Assembly (NCBI GenBank): GCA_036399815.1 | Contig: DASWMK010000238.1 | Span: 1-32,205 of the forward strand | Direction of reading: 5' to 3' | From: Acidimicrobiales bacterium | GTDB taxonomy: Bacteria > Actinomycetota > Acidimicrobiia > Acidimicrobiales > DASWMK01 | Length of the DNA: 32,205 nt | The notes under the pieces: generated by a model | Told to the model about the DNA's origin: nothing | The model's input: only the letters and a program-made list of their open reading frames with translations | Databases searched by the model: none | Translations under genes and position numbers: made by a program | In this document: one piece after another, positions 15,184 through 21,935 of the stretch | Layout: every line of letters starts with the position of its first letter | How positions within the stretch are numbered: position 1 is the stretch's first letter

Positions 15184-15224
15184 GGCGGCACGGTAGGCGC
15201 GGCGCCGCCGCTACCGTCCGGTCC
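15184..15224. promoter_or_regulatory. Compact divergent promoter with face-to-face -10 elements
   Basis: Only 41 bases separate the two start codons. On the minus strand TACCGT (15195-15190) precedes ATG 15183 by 6 bases. On the plus strand TACCGT (15212-15217) precedes GTG 15225 by 7 bases. The two -10 elements point outwards, 16 bases apart, and form the ends of a dyad (ACGGTAG ... CTACCGT) with GCGGCGCCGC in the middle. Each -35 position therefore falls on or beyond the other -10, so simultaneous firing should be hindered. Confidence 0.55.
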
Positions 15225-15698
15225 GTGCGCCCCGCCCGCCCTGCGCTCGTGGTGTCGGCCTGCCTGCTCGGGGTGCGGTGCAACCATGAGGGCGGCGCGT
15301 CGCCGTCCGACGCCGTGCTCGCCCTGCGCGGCGGCTACCGGCTGGTGCCGATCTGCCCGGAGACGGCCGGCGGCCTGCCCACGCCCCGGCCGGCGGCCGA
15401 GCGATCGGTCGCCGACGGGCGGGTGCGGACGGCCGACGGCACCGACGTCACCCCCGCCTACGAGCGGGGCGCGGCGGCCACCGTCCGCCTCGCCGCCGCC
15501 ACCGGCGCGGCGGCCGCCGTCCTCAAGGCCAGGTCGCCGTCGTGCGGTTGCCACCAGGTCTACGACGGCAGCTTCACCCGGCGCCGGGTCGACGGCGAGG
15601 GGCTGACGGCGGAGGCGCTCCGGGCCGCCGGCGTCACCGTGTGGGACGAGGAGGACGTCGAGGCCGCCGGCGGCCTGCCCGGAGCGCCGGCGCCGTAG
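15225..15698 (+). CDS. DUF523 family protein (YbbK-like)
   Basis: The protein has 157 residues from GTG 15225, seven bases after a TACCGT -10. The family blocks are in order: VSACLLGVRCNHEGG near the start, LVPICPETAGGLPTPRPAAE around residues 42-61, and LKARSPSCGCHQVYDGSF around 101-118. The conserved Cys of ACLLGVxC, CPE and SPSCG are the hallmark and may bind a metal or a cluster. DUF523 proteins are small cytoplasmic proteins without an agreed biochemical role; some carry a DUF1722 domain, which is absent here. The stop lies one base from the stop of the convergent SnoaL-like gene. Confidence 0.92.
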   Translation: MRPARPALVVSACLLGVRCNHEGGASPSDAVLALRGGYRLVPICPETAGGLPTPRPAAERSVADGRVRTADGTDVTPAYERGAAATVRLAAATGAAAAVLKARSPSCGCHQVYDGSFTRRRVDGEGLTAEALRAAGVTVWDEEDVEAAGGLPGAPAP

Positions 15699-15699
15699 G

Positions 15700-16116
15700 T
15701 CAGCCGGGGGTGGGGACCACCCCCAGCTGCTGGAGGAAGCCGAGCGTGTCCCAGACCTCCCACGTCTCGGCCACCTTGCCGTCCTCGACGCGGTGGATCG
15801 AGATGGCGTCGACCCGGATGGACCGGCCGGTCGGCGGGATCCCGTTCATGTCGCCGACGTGGGTGCCGCTGCCCGTCCACCGGACCACCACGCGGTCGCC
15901 GGCGGAGAAGATCTCCTCGACCGTCCAGTGCCCGTCCACCCCGTCCTGGTAGGCGCGCACGGCGTCGGCGATGCCCTGGGGCCCGTCGGCCGCGGGCACC
16001 TGCGGGTCGTGCAGGCGGTGGTCGGTGGTGAACAGGTCGGCGGCGAGCGCCAGCTCCCGCCCGTTGCACACCTGCTCGTAGTAGCGGCGGACGACGGCCT
16101 CGTTCTCGGCGGACAT
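15700..16116 (-). CDS. SnoaL-like/ester-cyclase family protein
   Basis: The protein has 138 residues from ATG 16116, with GGGAGGGAG just upstream. It has the NTF2-like cone fold signature of SnoaL proteins: NEAVVRRYYEQVCNGRELAL, the HRLHDPQVP strand, then DRVVVRWTGSGTHVGDMNGIPPTGRSIRV and a C-terminal GKVAETWEVWDTLGFLQQLG. The block TGTHxGxxxGIPPTGRxIxxxxI is typical of the predicted ester cyclase branch, where the His and Asp residues act on polyketide-like substrates. The actual ligand is unknown, and many members have other activities. It stands alone on the minus strand, 147 bases downstream of the DUF971 gene's end. I see nothing in that gap except the ribosome binding site. Confidence 0.88.
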   Translation of the reverse strand: MSAENEAVVRRYYEQVCNGRELALAADLFTTDHRLHDPQVPAADGPQGIADAVRAYQDGVDGHWTVEEIFSAGDRVVVRWTGSGTHVGDMNGIPPTGRSIRVDAISIHRVEDGKVAETWEVWDTLGFLQQLGVVPTPG

Positions 16117-16263
16117 GGCTCCCTCCCGGTGCGGCTGGTCCCGTTCCGCGCCGTGGTTCGCCGCCGCGCCCCGCCGTGGATCACCCGGTTCGGCGCTCCC
16201 GCCCGCGGTGGTGGTCCGCGGCGTCGGACGCCGACGGCGGACGGCCGCCCAGCGGCCGGTCGC

Positions 16264-16596
16264 TCAGCCCGGGTGCGCCCGCCCGTCGTGCCACCGTCGG
16301 AGCGCGTCGAAGGGGTAGATCCCGGTCGAGTGCCCGTCGTTCCAGGTGATGGCGAGGCCCCAGGCGCCGTGGAGGCGGGCGTCGTCGATGCGCAGCGGGG
16401 TCGGGCTGCCCGGGCGGGGCCACACGTCCTCGCCCCGGTCCCGCAGCGCCCGGCACGTCGCGCACGGGCACCCGAGCCGCAGCGACGCCAGGTCGAACCG
16501 GGCGACGACGCCGTCGGCGAACGTGATCGTCACCCCGGCCGCGCGGTCGACGTCGACCGAGGCGGGCTCGTAGGGATCCGGCACCGCTCTCAGCAT
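16264..16596 (-). CDS. DUF971 protein (gamma-butyrobetaine hydroxylase-like N-terminal domain)
   Basis: The protein has 110 residues from ATG 16596 (GTG 16584 is an alternative). It is a single DUF971 domain: VTITFADGVVARFDLASLRL, then CPCATC around residues 44-49, and the C-terminal block GAWGLAITWNDGHSTGIYPF, which matches GNYALxIxWxDGHxxGIY. The Cys pair and the DGH His fit the zinc-binding site known from butyrobetaine-hydroxylase N-terminal domains. In bacteria, stand-alone or Mrp/ApbC-linked copies suggest a link to Fe-S handling. It faces away from the XRE regulator across a palindromic AT-rich region that carries -10-like elements on this strand too (TACAAT 16619-16614 and TATAAT 16633-16628). 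Confidence 0.88.
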   Translation of the reverse strand: MLRAVPDPYEPASVDVDRAAGVTITFADGVVARFDLASLRLGCPCATCRALRDRGEDVWPRPGSPTPLRIDDARLHGAWGLAITWNDGHSTGIYPFDALRRWHDGRAHPG

Positions 16597-16605
16597 GCCA
16601 AGCGG

Positions 16606-16642
16606 TCGACAGGATTGTAATACAAGGATTATAATCCTGAAC
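16606..16642 (+). promoter_or_regulatory. AT-rich promoter/operator of the XRE gene, palindromic
   Basis: TCGACA (16606-16611, five of six to TTGACA), an 18-base spacer and a perfect TATAAT (16630-16635) form the best consensus promoter in the window. ATG follows after 7 bases, so the transcript should be leaderless. The spacer and -10 hold two palindromes: TTGTAATACAA (16615-16625) and AGGATTATAATCCT (16625-16638). They are also readable as two tandem 14-base boxes starting AGGATT at 16611 and 16625. An operator here would block the regulator's own transcription and possibly the divergent DUF971 gene. Confidence 0.75.
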
Positions 16643-16906
16643 ATGGCACGCCAGAGCCGATCGGACGACCAGCGCGCCCTGGGCGCATCGCTCGTGGGCG
16701 TCCTCGTGTCGGCACGCCTCGGGCCACCGGAACGGACGCAAGCGGCGATAGCCAGCGAGGCGAACGTGCCCCTCGACACGCTACGGAAGCTCGAGCACCG
16801 TCCGCCTGCCGATCCGGGGTTCTTCCTCGTGGCCCGACTTGCTCGCGTACTCGGCCTCAGCCTCGACCGTCTCGCCAACGAGATGGTGCGCCATGCTGAC
16901 CGCTGA
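16643..16906 (+). CDS. XRE-type helix-turn-helix regulator, 87 residues
   Basis: The start ATG 16643 sits 7 bases after TATAAT, so the mRNA is probably leaderless. The protein is little more than a DNA-binding domain. RTQAAIASEANVPLDTLRKLEHR (around residues 30-52) is the helix-turn-helix, followed by GFFLVARLARVLGLSLDRLANE, the last helix pair of Cro/CI-like domains. No ligand domain is present, as in antitoxins and small autorepressors. Its gene overlaps the next by 14 bases, so the two are coupled. The palindromes over its promoter are the likely binding sites. A role as antitoxin or repressor of a small accessory operon is inferred from layout. Confidence 0.82.
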   Translation: MARQSRSDDQRALGASLVGVLVSARLGPPERTQAAIASEANVPLDTLRKLEHRPPADPGFFLVARLARVLGLSLDRLANEMVRHADR

Positions 16907-17492
16907 GGACGCCGTGCTCGCCGCAGGGCTGTCCGGCGACGTCCTCGTCCCCATCCGGGGCGCAGGCGGGCAGGTCCTCGTGCTCGCCGATGTGGAGACT
17001 GAAGAGGCGGAGCGCCGCCGCCGGCTCGGCATCGGTGCCGTCTCGGACCGGGCCATCCTCGGCTTCCTCAACACGCTGCCGTTCGGCCTCGACGTGCCGC
17101 TCGACGCCCTCGACCCCGTTGCCGTCGCGATGGCGGTGGACGAGGTGGACAGCGTCGTCGCGGTTCACGGCGGCATGGCACGACGGACCTATCGCCCGCC
17201 CGTTCGCCTCGTCGCGGTTCTGGGGCTGGCTGCGGCGGGCGACGTCGCGCTCCGCCGAGTCGGCCCGTTCGCGTCGGATGCACGGCGGATCGTGGGTGCT
17301 GATCGCGTGTCATCGCGGGTCTTGGAACGAGCCGGTCGCCTCGGCGTCGGCGTCATCGCGTGCGACACGCTGCGGTTACCCCCCCAGCGCGTCGTCGCCG
17401 TTGGCGACGCGCCGCACTGGCGGCTGTGCGAGGAGGTCTTCGCTGCGTCTAGTCGATCCGGGGCGAACCAGGCGTCGACGCCCAGTCGGTGA
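16893..17492 (+). CDS. Unknown protein coupled to the XRE regulator
   Basis: The protein has 199 residues from ATG 16893, within the last 14 bases of the regulator. It is soluble and of alpha/beta type, with no membrane segment. Blocks include SGDVLVPIRGAGGQVLVLAD, a charged linker EEAERRRRLGIG, then a central helical part with FLNTLPFGLDVPLDAL. The C-terminal region is RLVAVLGLAAAGDVALRRVG, then RVLERAGRLGVGVIACD and APHWRLCEEVFA. I see no catalytic signature I can defend. The last 14 codons are read through the 3' end of the convergent gene. Coupling to a small XRE protein makes an effector or toxin-like role possible, but nothing in the sequence proves it. Confidence 0.7.
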   Translation: MLTAEDAVLAAGLSGDVLVPIRGAGGQVLVLADVETEEAERRRRLGIGAVSDRAILGFLNTLPFGLDVPLDALDPVAVAMAVDEVDSVVAVHGGMARRTYRPPVRLVAVLGLAAAGDVALRRVGPFASDARRIVGADRVSSRVLERAGRLGVGVIACDTLRLPPQRVVAVGDAPHWRLCEEVFAASSRSGANQASTPSR

Positions 17493-18546
17493 GCGCCCGA
17501 GGTGCCTCCCACGGCACTCTCGTCCGGGTCTCGAGGTCGTCCAGACGCTGCACGGCACGTTCGGCGAACAACCGCCACGCCTCGGGGCGCAGCGCCGGGT
17601 CGTGCGAGAGGATGCCGTCGGCGAGCTCCTGGATGACGGCGAACGCGTGGAGCATCGCCTCCGGTCGTGAGGCGGGATCAGCGAAGCGGCGGAGGTGACG
17701 GCCCTTGCACGGCGGTAGCGGGCATGAGAGCAGCCCGCCGTCCGAACGGCACCGCTCGATCTGTGACCCCTTCTTGTACACGCCGGCGCCTCTGACGAGG
17801 ACGGACGGCGTGTCGTCATCGGGTGCTCCACCGCCCGTCGTGCCGACCGGGACGGAGTGACGGGCACCGGTGCCCGTTCCGATGGCGCTGAAGGGGCTGC
17901 CGTGCGCCATCGCTCCGAGCCCCGCGAGATCGGTCCTGATCACGGCGACGTCGGGGACGGAACGAACGACGGCCACGAGGCCGGCCACCCCACCGACGAC
18001 GCCGAGCGGGTCGTTCCGGGAGCACAGGACGAGGGCGATCGGGCGCTCGACGCGCCGGAGCTCGGTGATCAGCCGCTCCCGGCCGCGGGTCAACCACCAG
18101 CTGCCGATCGGCACGACGACGAAGCTCGGGGCAGAGTGACCCGACCGGTCTGCCCGGTCGCAGAAGCGCCGGCCTTCGTCGACGACGCGCCGGAGCGCCT
18201 CTCCATCCCGGTCGGGCACCCAGCCGGAGGCGGACAGGAACGCAGCGACGCCGAGGTCCGCTTGGAAGCCGACGTTCTCGTCCTCGTCGAAGAGGGTGGG
18301 CGTCCGGCAGGTCGCGCCCACCTGTGCGACGTACAGGGCGGGGTCCCAGAGCACGGGGGCGCCCGTCGTCGCGGCGATCGACCGCGCCATCTTCCGGCCA
18401 CGCTTGCCGGCGAGGGTGAAGCCGGCGACGTAGGGCGCGAGCGATTCGCAGTGCGCCCGGCTGACGTTGCCCCCGATGTAGGAGAAAACCCGACCGCGGA
18501 GCGACCCGAGCGCATCGGGTGCGAGAAGTCGCCGCGGATCGGACAC
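17449..18546 (-). CDS. Unknown alpha/beta (possibly TIM-barrel) protein with Cys/His cluster
   Basis: The protein has 365 residues from GTG 18546, the first start before conserved-looking sequence. A longer N-terminus is open but Pro/Arg-rich and unlikely. Repeated strand-helix units are visible: RGRVFSYIGGNVSRAHCESL, PYVAGFTLAGKRGRKMARSI, PSFVVVPIGSWWL, RPIALVLCSRNDPLG and VAVIRTDLAGLGAMAHGSPF, followed by IGTGTGARHSVP. This is the layout of a barrel enzyme. A cluster CRSDGGLLSCPLPPCKGRH (around residues 262-280) has three Cys and one His at zinc-finger spacing, then a helical tail. Distant similarity to tRNA-guanine-transglycosylase-like barrels is a guess. Its 3' end overlaps the convergent unknown gene by 44 bases, suggesting one accessory locus. 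Confidence 0.7.
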   Translation of the reverse strand: MSDPRRLLAPDALGSLRGRVFSYIGGNVSRAHCESLAPYVAGFTLAGKRGRKMARSIAATTGAPVLWDPALYVAQVGATCRTPTLFDEDENVGFQADLGVAAFLSASGWVPDRDGEALRRVVDEGRRFCDRADRSGHSAPSFVVVPIGSWWLTRGRERLITELRRVERPIALVLCSRNDPLGVVGGVAGLVAVVRSVPDVAVIRTDLAGLGAMAHGSPFSAIGTGTGARHSVPVGTTGGGAPDDDTPSVLVRGAGVYKKGSQIERCRSDGGLLSCPLPPCKGRHLRRFADPASRPEAMLHAFAVIQELADGILSHDPALRPEAWRLFAERAVQRLDDLETRTRVPWEAPRALTDWASTPGSPRID

Positions 18547-18709
18547 CTTCCCATGTTGGTGGCGATCGACCGCTGGCGGGTGGATGCCATCGCCGCCTCG
18601 CTGCCCGGCGGCTGGACGCGGGGTGGCCGGTGGCGCGAGCCTTCCGGTACGGCGGGGTTGTGCCGGCTCCGCGCGGGTATCGGCCGGACACGGGAAAGGG
18701 GGGACCGCC

Positions 18710-19069
18710 GTGATCGACCACCCCGAGCACGTGGAGCTCACGCCGGGCGAGCGCGTCCTCCTCGACGACATCGAGCGGTCGCTGGCCGCCGTCGACCCCC
18801 GCCTGGCCGCCCGCCTGTCGACCCACCGCTGGAGCGGCCGGCGCTGGCGCCGGGCCCGGCTCCCGGCCGGCGCGCTCGGCGCCGTCCTCGGCCTGGCCGG
18901 CATGGTCGTGTCCGCCGTCTCCGGCGAGCTGTGGGCCGGCACGGCCGCGGTCGCCCTGGCCGCCGGCGGCGTCGTCGCCGCGTCGGACGAGGTCCGGGAC
19001 CGGGCCGAGGAGGCCGTCGGCGAGCCCCGGCGCCGCCGCCTGCCCCTCCGCCGCCCCCGCCGCGCCTGA
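18710..19069 (+). CDS. DUF3040-like membrane protein
   Basis: The protein has 119 residues from GTG 18710, with GGGAAAGGGGGG upstream. The N-terminal ELTPGERVLLDDIERSLAAVDPRLAARLS is the DUF3040 helix (LSxxExxLLxxIERxLxxxDPxxA). It is followed by two membrane segments (LPAGALGAVLGLAGMVVSAV and LWAGTAAVALAAGGVVAAS) and a basic tail RRRRLPLRRPRRA. DUF3040 proteins are small actinobacterial membrane proteins without a known activity, probably cytoplasmic-helix regulators or scaffolds. The 163 bases before it, up to the divergent gene at 18546, show no element I can name apart from this ribosome binding site. Confidence 0.85.
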   Translation: MIDHPEHVELTPGERVLLDDIERSLAAVDPRLAARLSTHRWSGRRWRRARLPAGALGAVLGLAGMVVSAVSGELWAGTAAVALAAGGVVAASDEVRDRAEEAVGEPRRRRLPLRRPRRA

Positions 19070-19099
19070 CCGCCGGGGGAGCCGCCGCCCTCCGCCCGT

Positions 19100-19113
19100 C
19101 CGCGGGTAACGTC
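19100..19113 (+). promoter_or_regulatory. Promoter motif CCGCGGGTAACGTC upstream of the E1 gene
   Basis: TAACGT (19107-19112) is a TANNNT -10, about 59 bases before ATG 19172. The whole 14-base block is repeated exactly at 21914-21927, in front of the class A PBP gene. No good -35 is seen at either site. Confidence 0.45.
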
Positions 19114-19171
19114 ACCCGTCGGACCGGCAGCGCGGCCGGGGCGGATCCTGCATTGGAAGGGGTGGTGGTCG

Positions 19172-21406
19172 ATGGCGAAGGCGCACCGAGCCGACCCGGC
19201 TGAGCTCGTCCGGGACGAGGACCACCGCCACCAGCGCAACGGCCACAAGGACCACAAGGACCACAAGGACAAGGACCGGGAGCGGGACAAGGACAAGCGC
19301 CGCGGCCGGGACGACGACGGCCAGCCCACCTACCGGGGCTACCGCTGCTCCGAGCTCGTCGACGACTTCCGGATGGCCTGCGTCTCCCGGGCCCTCGACG
19401 ACCGGGAGATCAGCCTCCAGAAGCAGAGCCGGGTGTTCTTCCAGATCTCGGGCGCCGGCCACGAGGCCCTGCTGCTCGGCCTCGCCCGCCACCTCCGGCC
19501 CGGCTACGACTGGTTCTTCCCGTACTACCGCGACCGCTCGCTGATGCTCGGCCTCGGCGTGACGCCCACCGAGATCCTCCTCCAGGCCGTCGGGTCGTCG
19601 GAGGACCCGGCGTCGGGCGGCCGGCAGATGCCCTGCCACTGGGGGCACCGGCGGCTGAACGTCGTGTCCCAGTCGAGCCCGACGGGCAGCCAGTGCATCC
19701 CCGCCGTCGGGTGCGCCGAGGCGTCCCGCTACATCGCCGGCCGCAGCCTCCCCGGCTGCGACGCCCACGGCGACGAGCTCACCTACGTGTCCCTCGGCGA
19801 GGGGGCCACCTCCGAGGGCGAGTTCTGGGAGAGCCTGAACACGGCCTGCCGCCTGCACCTCCCGGTCCTGTACGTGGTGGCCGACAACGGCTACGCCATC
19901 TCGGTACGGGCCGAGGACCAGTCGCCGGCCCCGATCTCGGAGATGGTGCGCGGCTTCCGGGGCCTCGCCATCACCAAGTTCGACGGGCGGGACTACTTCA
20001 CCGCCCGGAAGAAGGGCGCCAAGGCCATCGCCCGGGTGCGGGCCGGCGAGGGGCCCGGCCTGATCCACGCCACCGTCACCCGCCCGTACTCGCACTCCGC
20101 GGCGGACACGCAGAGCAAGTACCGCCCCGTGGAGGAGCTCCAGGCGGAGGCCGAGCACGACCCGATCGACACGTTCGAGCGCGAGCTCGTCGAGGCCGGG
20201 GTGCTGAGCGAGGAGGAGGCGGCCGCCGTCCGCGAGGAGGCCAAGGCGATCGTCCAGGCGGCCGCCCGCGAGGCGCTCGCCGCCGCCCGTCCGGACCCCG
20301 CGACCGTCCTCGAGCACGTCTACGTCGTCCCGGACATCCCGGGCGACGGCCGGCTGACCGAGGCCGCCGTCGACCCCGAGGCCGAGACCGTGACGTTCGG
20401 GGAGGCCATCCGCCGCACGCTCCACGAGCTGATGGCGGCCGACGAGCGCATCCGGGTGTTCGGCGAGGACGTGGCCGACGCGCCGGCCGAGGTCGTCGAC
20501 CAGGTCGAGGGCAAGGGTGGCGTGTTCGGCACCACCCACGGGCTCCAGAAGCAGTTCGGCATCGCCCGCTGCTTCAACACCCCGCTGGCCGAGGCGAACA
20601 TCGTCGGCCGGGCCGTCGGGCAGGCGGTGCGGGGGCTGCGGCCGTTCCCCGAGGTCCAGTTCTTCGACTACATCTGGCCCGCCATGACCCAGATCAAGAG
20701 CGAGGCGGCGACGATGCGCTGGCGCTCGAACGGGGAGTTCCACTGCCCCCTGGTCCTCCGGGTCCCCATCGGCGGCTACCTCACCGGCGGGTCCATCTGG
20801 CACTCGCAGTGCGGCGAGTCGATCTTCACCCACGTCCCCGGCCTGATCGTCATGTTCCCGTCCCGGGCGAGGGACGCGGTCGGCCTCCTCCGGGCCGCCC
20901 ACCGCTGCGAGGACCCGGTGCTGTTCCTCGAGCACAAGCACCTGCTCCGCCAGCCCTACGCCCGGGACCCGATGCCGCCGGACGACTTCGTCATCCCGCT
21001 CGGCCGGGGCGACGTCGTCCGCGAGGGCACCGACCTCACGATCGTCACCTACGGCGCCACCGTGGAGCGCAGCCGGCGGGCCGCCCAGATGATCGAGGAG
21101 GAGGACGGCTGGTCGGTCGAGATCGTCGACCTCCGGTGCCTGGTGCCCTGGGACAAGGACCTCGTCGCCGAGCGGGTGGCCCGCACCGGCCGGGTGCTCG
21201 TCGTCCACGAGGACATCGTCACCTCCGGGTTCGGCGCGGAGGTGGCGGCCTGGATCGCCGAGGCCTGCTTCACCGACCTCGACGCGCCGGTGGCGCGGGT
21301 GGGCGCGAAGGACTGCCACGTCGCCTACGAGCCGACCCTCGAGCACGAGATCCTGCCTCAGCCCGAGGACATCGCCGAGGCGGCCAGGAGGGTCCTCGGG
21401 TTCTGA
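19172..21406 (+). CDS. Fused E1 alpha-beta subunit of a 2-oxoacid dehydrogenase
   Basis: The protein has 744 residues with a GGAAGGGG site upstream. Residues 1-50 are an extremely charged, His/Lys/Asp-rich tail encoded partly by tandem AAGGACCAC repeats (19249 onward). E1 alpha follows (about 58-390) with the thiamine-diphosphate/Mg motif GEGATSEGEFWESLN...ADN (about 209-241). E1 beta runs from VTFGEAIRRTLHELMAADER (about 406) to the C-terminus, with FGEDVAD, PLAEANIVG, VLRVPIGGY and RVLVVHEDIVTSGFGAEVA. E1 normally is an alpha2beta2 complex that decarboxylates pyruvate or branched-chain 2-oxoacids and hands the acyl group to E2 lipoate. Here both subunits are one chain. No E2 or E3 gene is adjacent, so substrate and partner remain open. 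Confidence 0.92.
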   Translation: MAKAHRADPAELVRDEDHRHQRNGHKDHKDHKDKDRERDKDKRRGRDDDGQPTYRGYRCSELVDDFRMACVSRALDDREISLQKQSRVFFQISGAGHEALLLGLARHLRPGYDWFFPYYRDRSLMLGLGVTPTEILLQAVGSSEDPASGGRQMPCHWGHRRLNVVSQSSPTGSQCIPAVGCAEASRYIAGRSLPGCDAHGDELTYVSLGEGATSEGEFWESLNTACRLHLPVLYVVADNGYAISVRAEDQSPAPISEMVRGFRGLAITKFDGRDYFTARKKGAKAIARVRAGEGPGLIHATVTRPYSHSAADTQSKYRPVEELQAEAEHDPIDTFERELVEAGVLSEEEAAAVREEAKAIVQAAAREALAAARPDPATVLEHVYVVPDIPGDGRLTEAAVDPEAETVTFGEAIRRTLHELMAADERIRVFGEDVADAPAEVVDQVEGKGGVFGTTHGLQKQFGIARCFNTPLAEANIVGRAVGQAVRGLRPFPEVQFFDYIWPAMTQIKSEAATMRWRSNGEFHCPLVLRVPIGGYLTGGSIWHSQCGESIFTHVPGLIVMFPSRARDAVGLLRAAHRCEDPVLFLEHKHLLRQPYARDPMPPDDFVIPLGRGDVVREGTDLTIVTYGATVERSRRAAQMIEEEDGWSVEIVDLRCLVPWDKDLVAERVARTGRVLVVHEDIVTSGFGAEVAAWIAEACFTDLDAPVARVGAKDCHVAYEPTLEHEILPQPEDIAEAARRVLGF

Positions 21407-21473
21407 CCGTCCGTTTGGGGGACGCGGCCGGGTGGGTACCGGGTCGCAGGTCCACCGACGAGGAGGTATGGGG

Positions 21474-21851
21474 ATGCCGCGTGTGCGAGGGCTGGCCGTT
21501 GCCGCCGTGGGCCTGGGGCTCGCGGGGCTCGGCCTGTCGCCGGCGACCGCCGGTGCGGGGGCGGGGATCAACGCCCTGCAGGTGCAGGCCGTGGTCGCCG
21601 ACCAGCAGTGCGTCAACGGGGACACGGTCCAGGTGACCCTGTCCGCGGTCACCGAGTCGTCCAGCACCGTGCGGTACCGCTGGGACTTCAACCGTGACGG
21701 CGTGTTCGACACGGGCGCCGTCAGCGACCCGACCGTCATCCACAACTACCCGGACGAGATCAACGTGAACGCCAAGGTCGTCGCCCGCAACGCCGAGGGC
21801 GACAAGGACAAGGACTCCGTCTCGTTCAGCACCCTCCGCTGCACGAACTGA
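21474..21851 (+). CDS. Secreted single PKD-domain protein
   Basis: The protein has 125 residues. AGGAGG at 21461-21466 is 7 bases from ATG 21474 but only 1 base from ATG 21468, which decides the start. Residues 1-25 form a Sec signal peptide (LAVAAVGLGLAGLGLSPATAG). The mature chain is one PKD-type immunoglobulin-like domain: VTESSSTVRYRWDFNRDGVFDTGA with the WDFxxDG signature, then YPDEINVNAKVVARNAEGDK. The DxNxDG-like loop may bind calcium. Two Cys, one near the mature start and one three residues from the end, could form a disulfide. A surface or adhesive role is typical, but the partner is unknown. It lies between the E1 and PBP genes without coupling. Confidence 0.85.
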   Translation: MPRVRGLAVAAVGLGLAGLGLSPATAGAGAGINALQVQAVVADQQCVNGDTVQVTLSAVTESSSTVRYRWDFNRDGVFDTGAVSDPTVIHNYPDEINVNAKVVARNAEGDKDKDSVSFSTLRCTN

Positions 21852-21864
21852 CGCCGTGACGCTG

Positions 21865-21927
21865 CCCGCGGGGTGGCGGCAGGGCGCCGGCCTGCCGGCC
21901 TTCCTGTCACACCCCGCGGGTAACGTC
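21865..21927 (+). promoter_or_regulatory. Inverted repeat and -10 of the PBP operon
   Basis: CCCGCGGGGTG (21865-21875) and its exact reverse complement CACCCCGCGGG (21910-21920) flank an inner stem GGCAGG (21878-21883)/CCTGCC (21891-21896). The right arm runs into the shared block CCGCGGGTAACGTC (21914-21927), whose TAACGT ends 9 bases before GTG 21936. The hairpin may end the PKD transcript, or the repeat may be an operator at the PBP promoter. The transcript of the operon would be almost leaderless. Confidence 0.45.
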
Positions 21928-21935
21928 GGGTCTAA

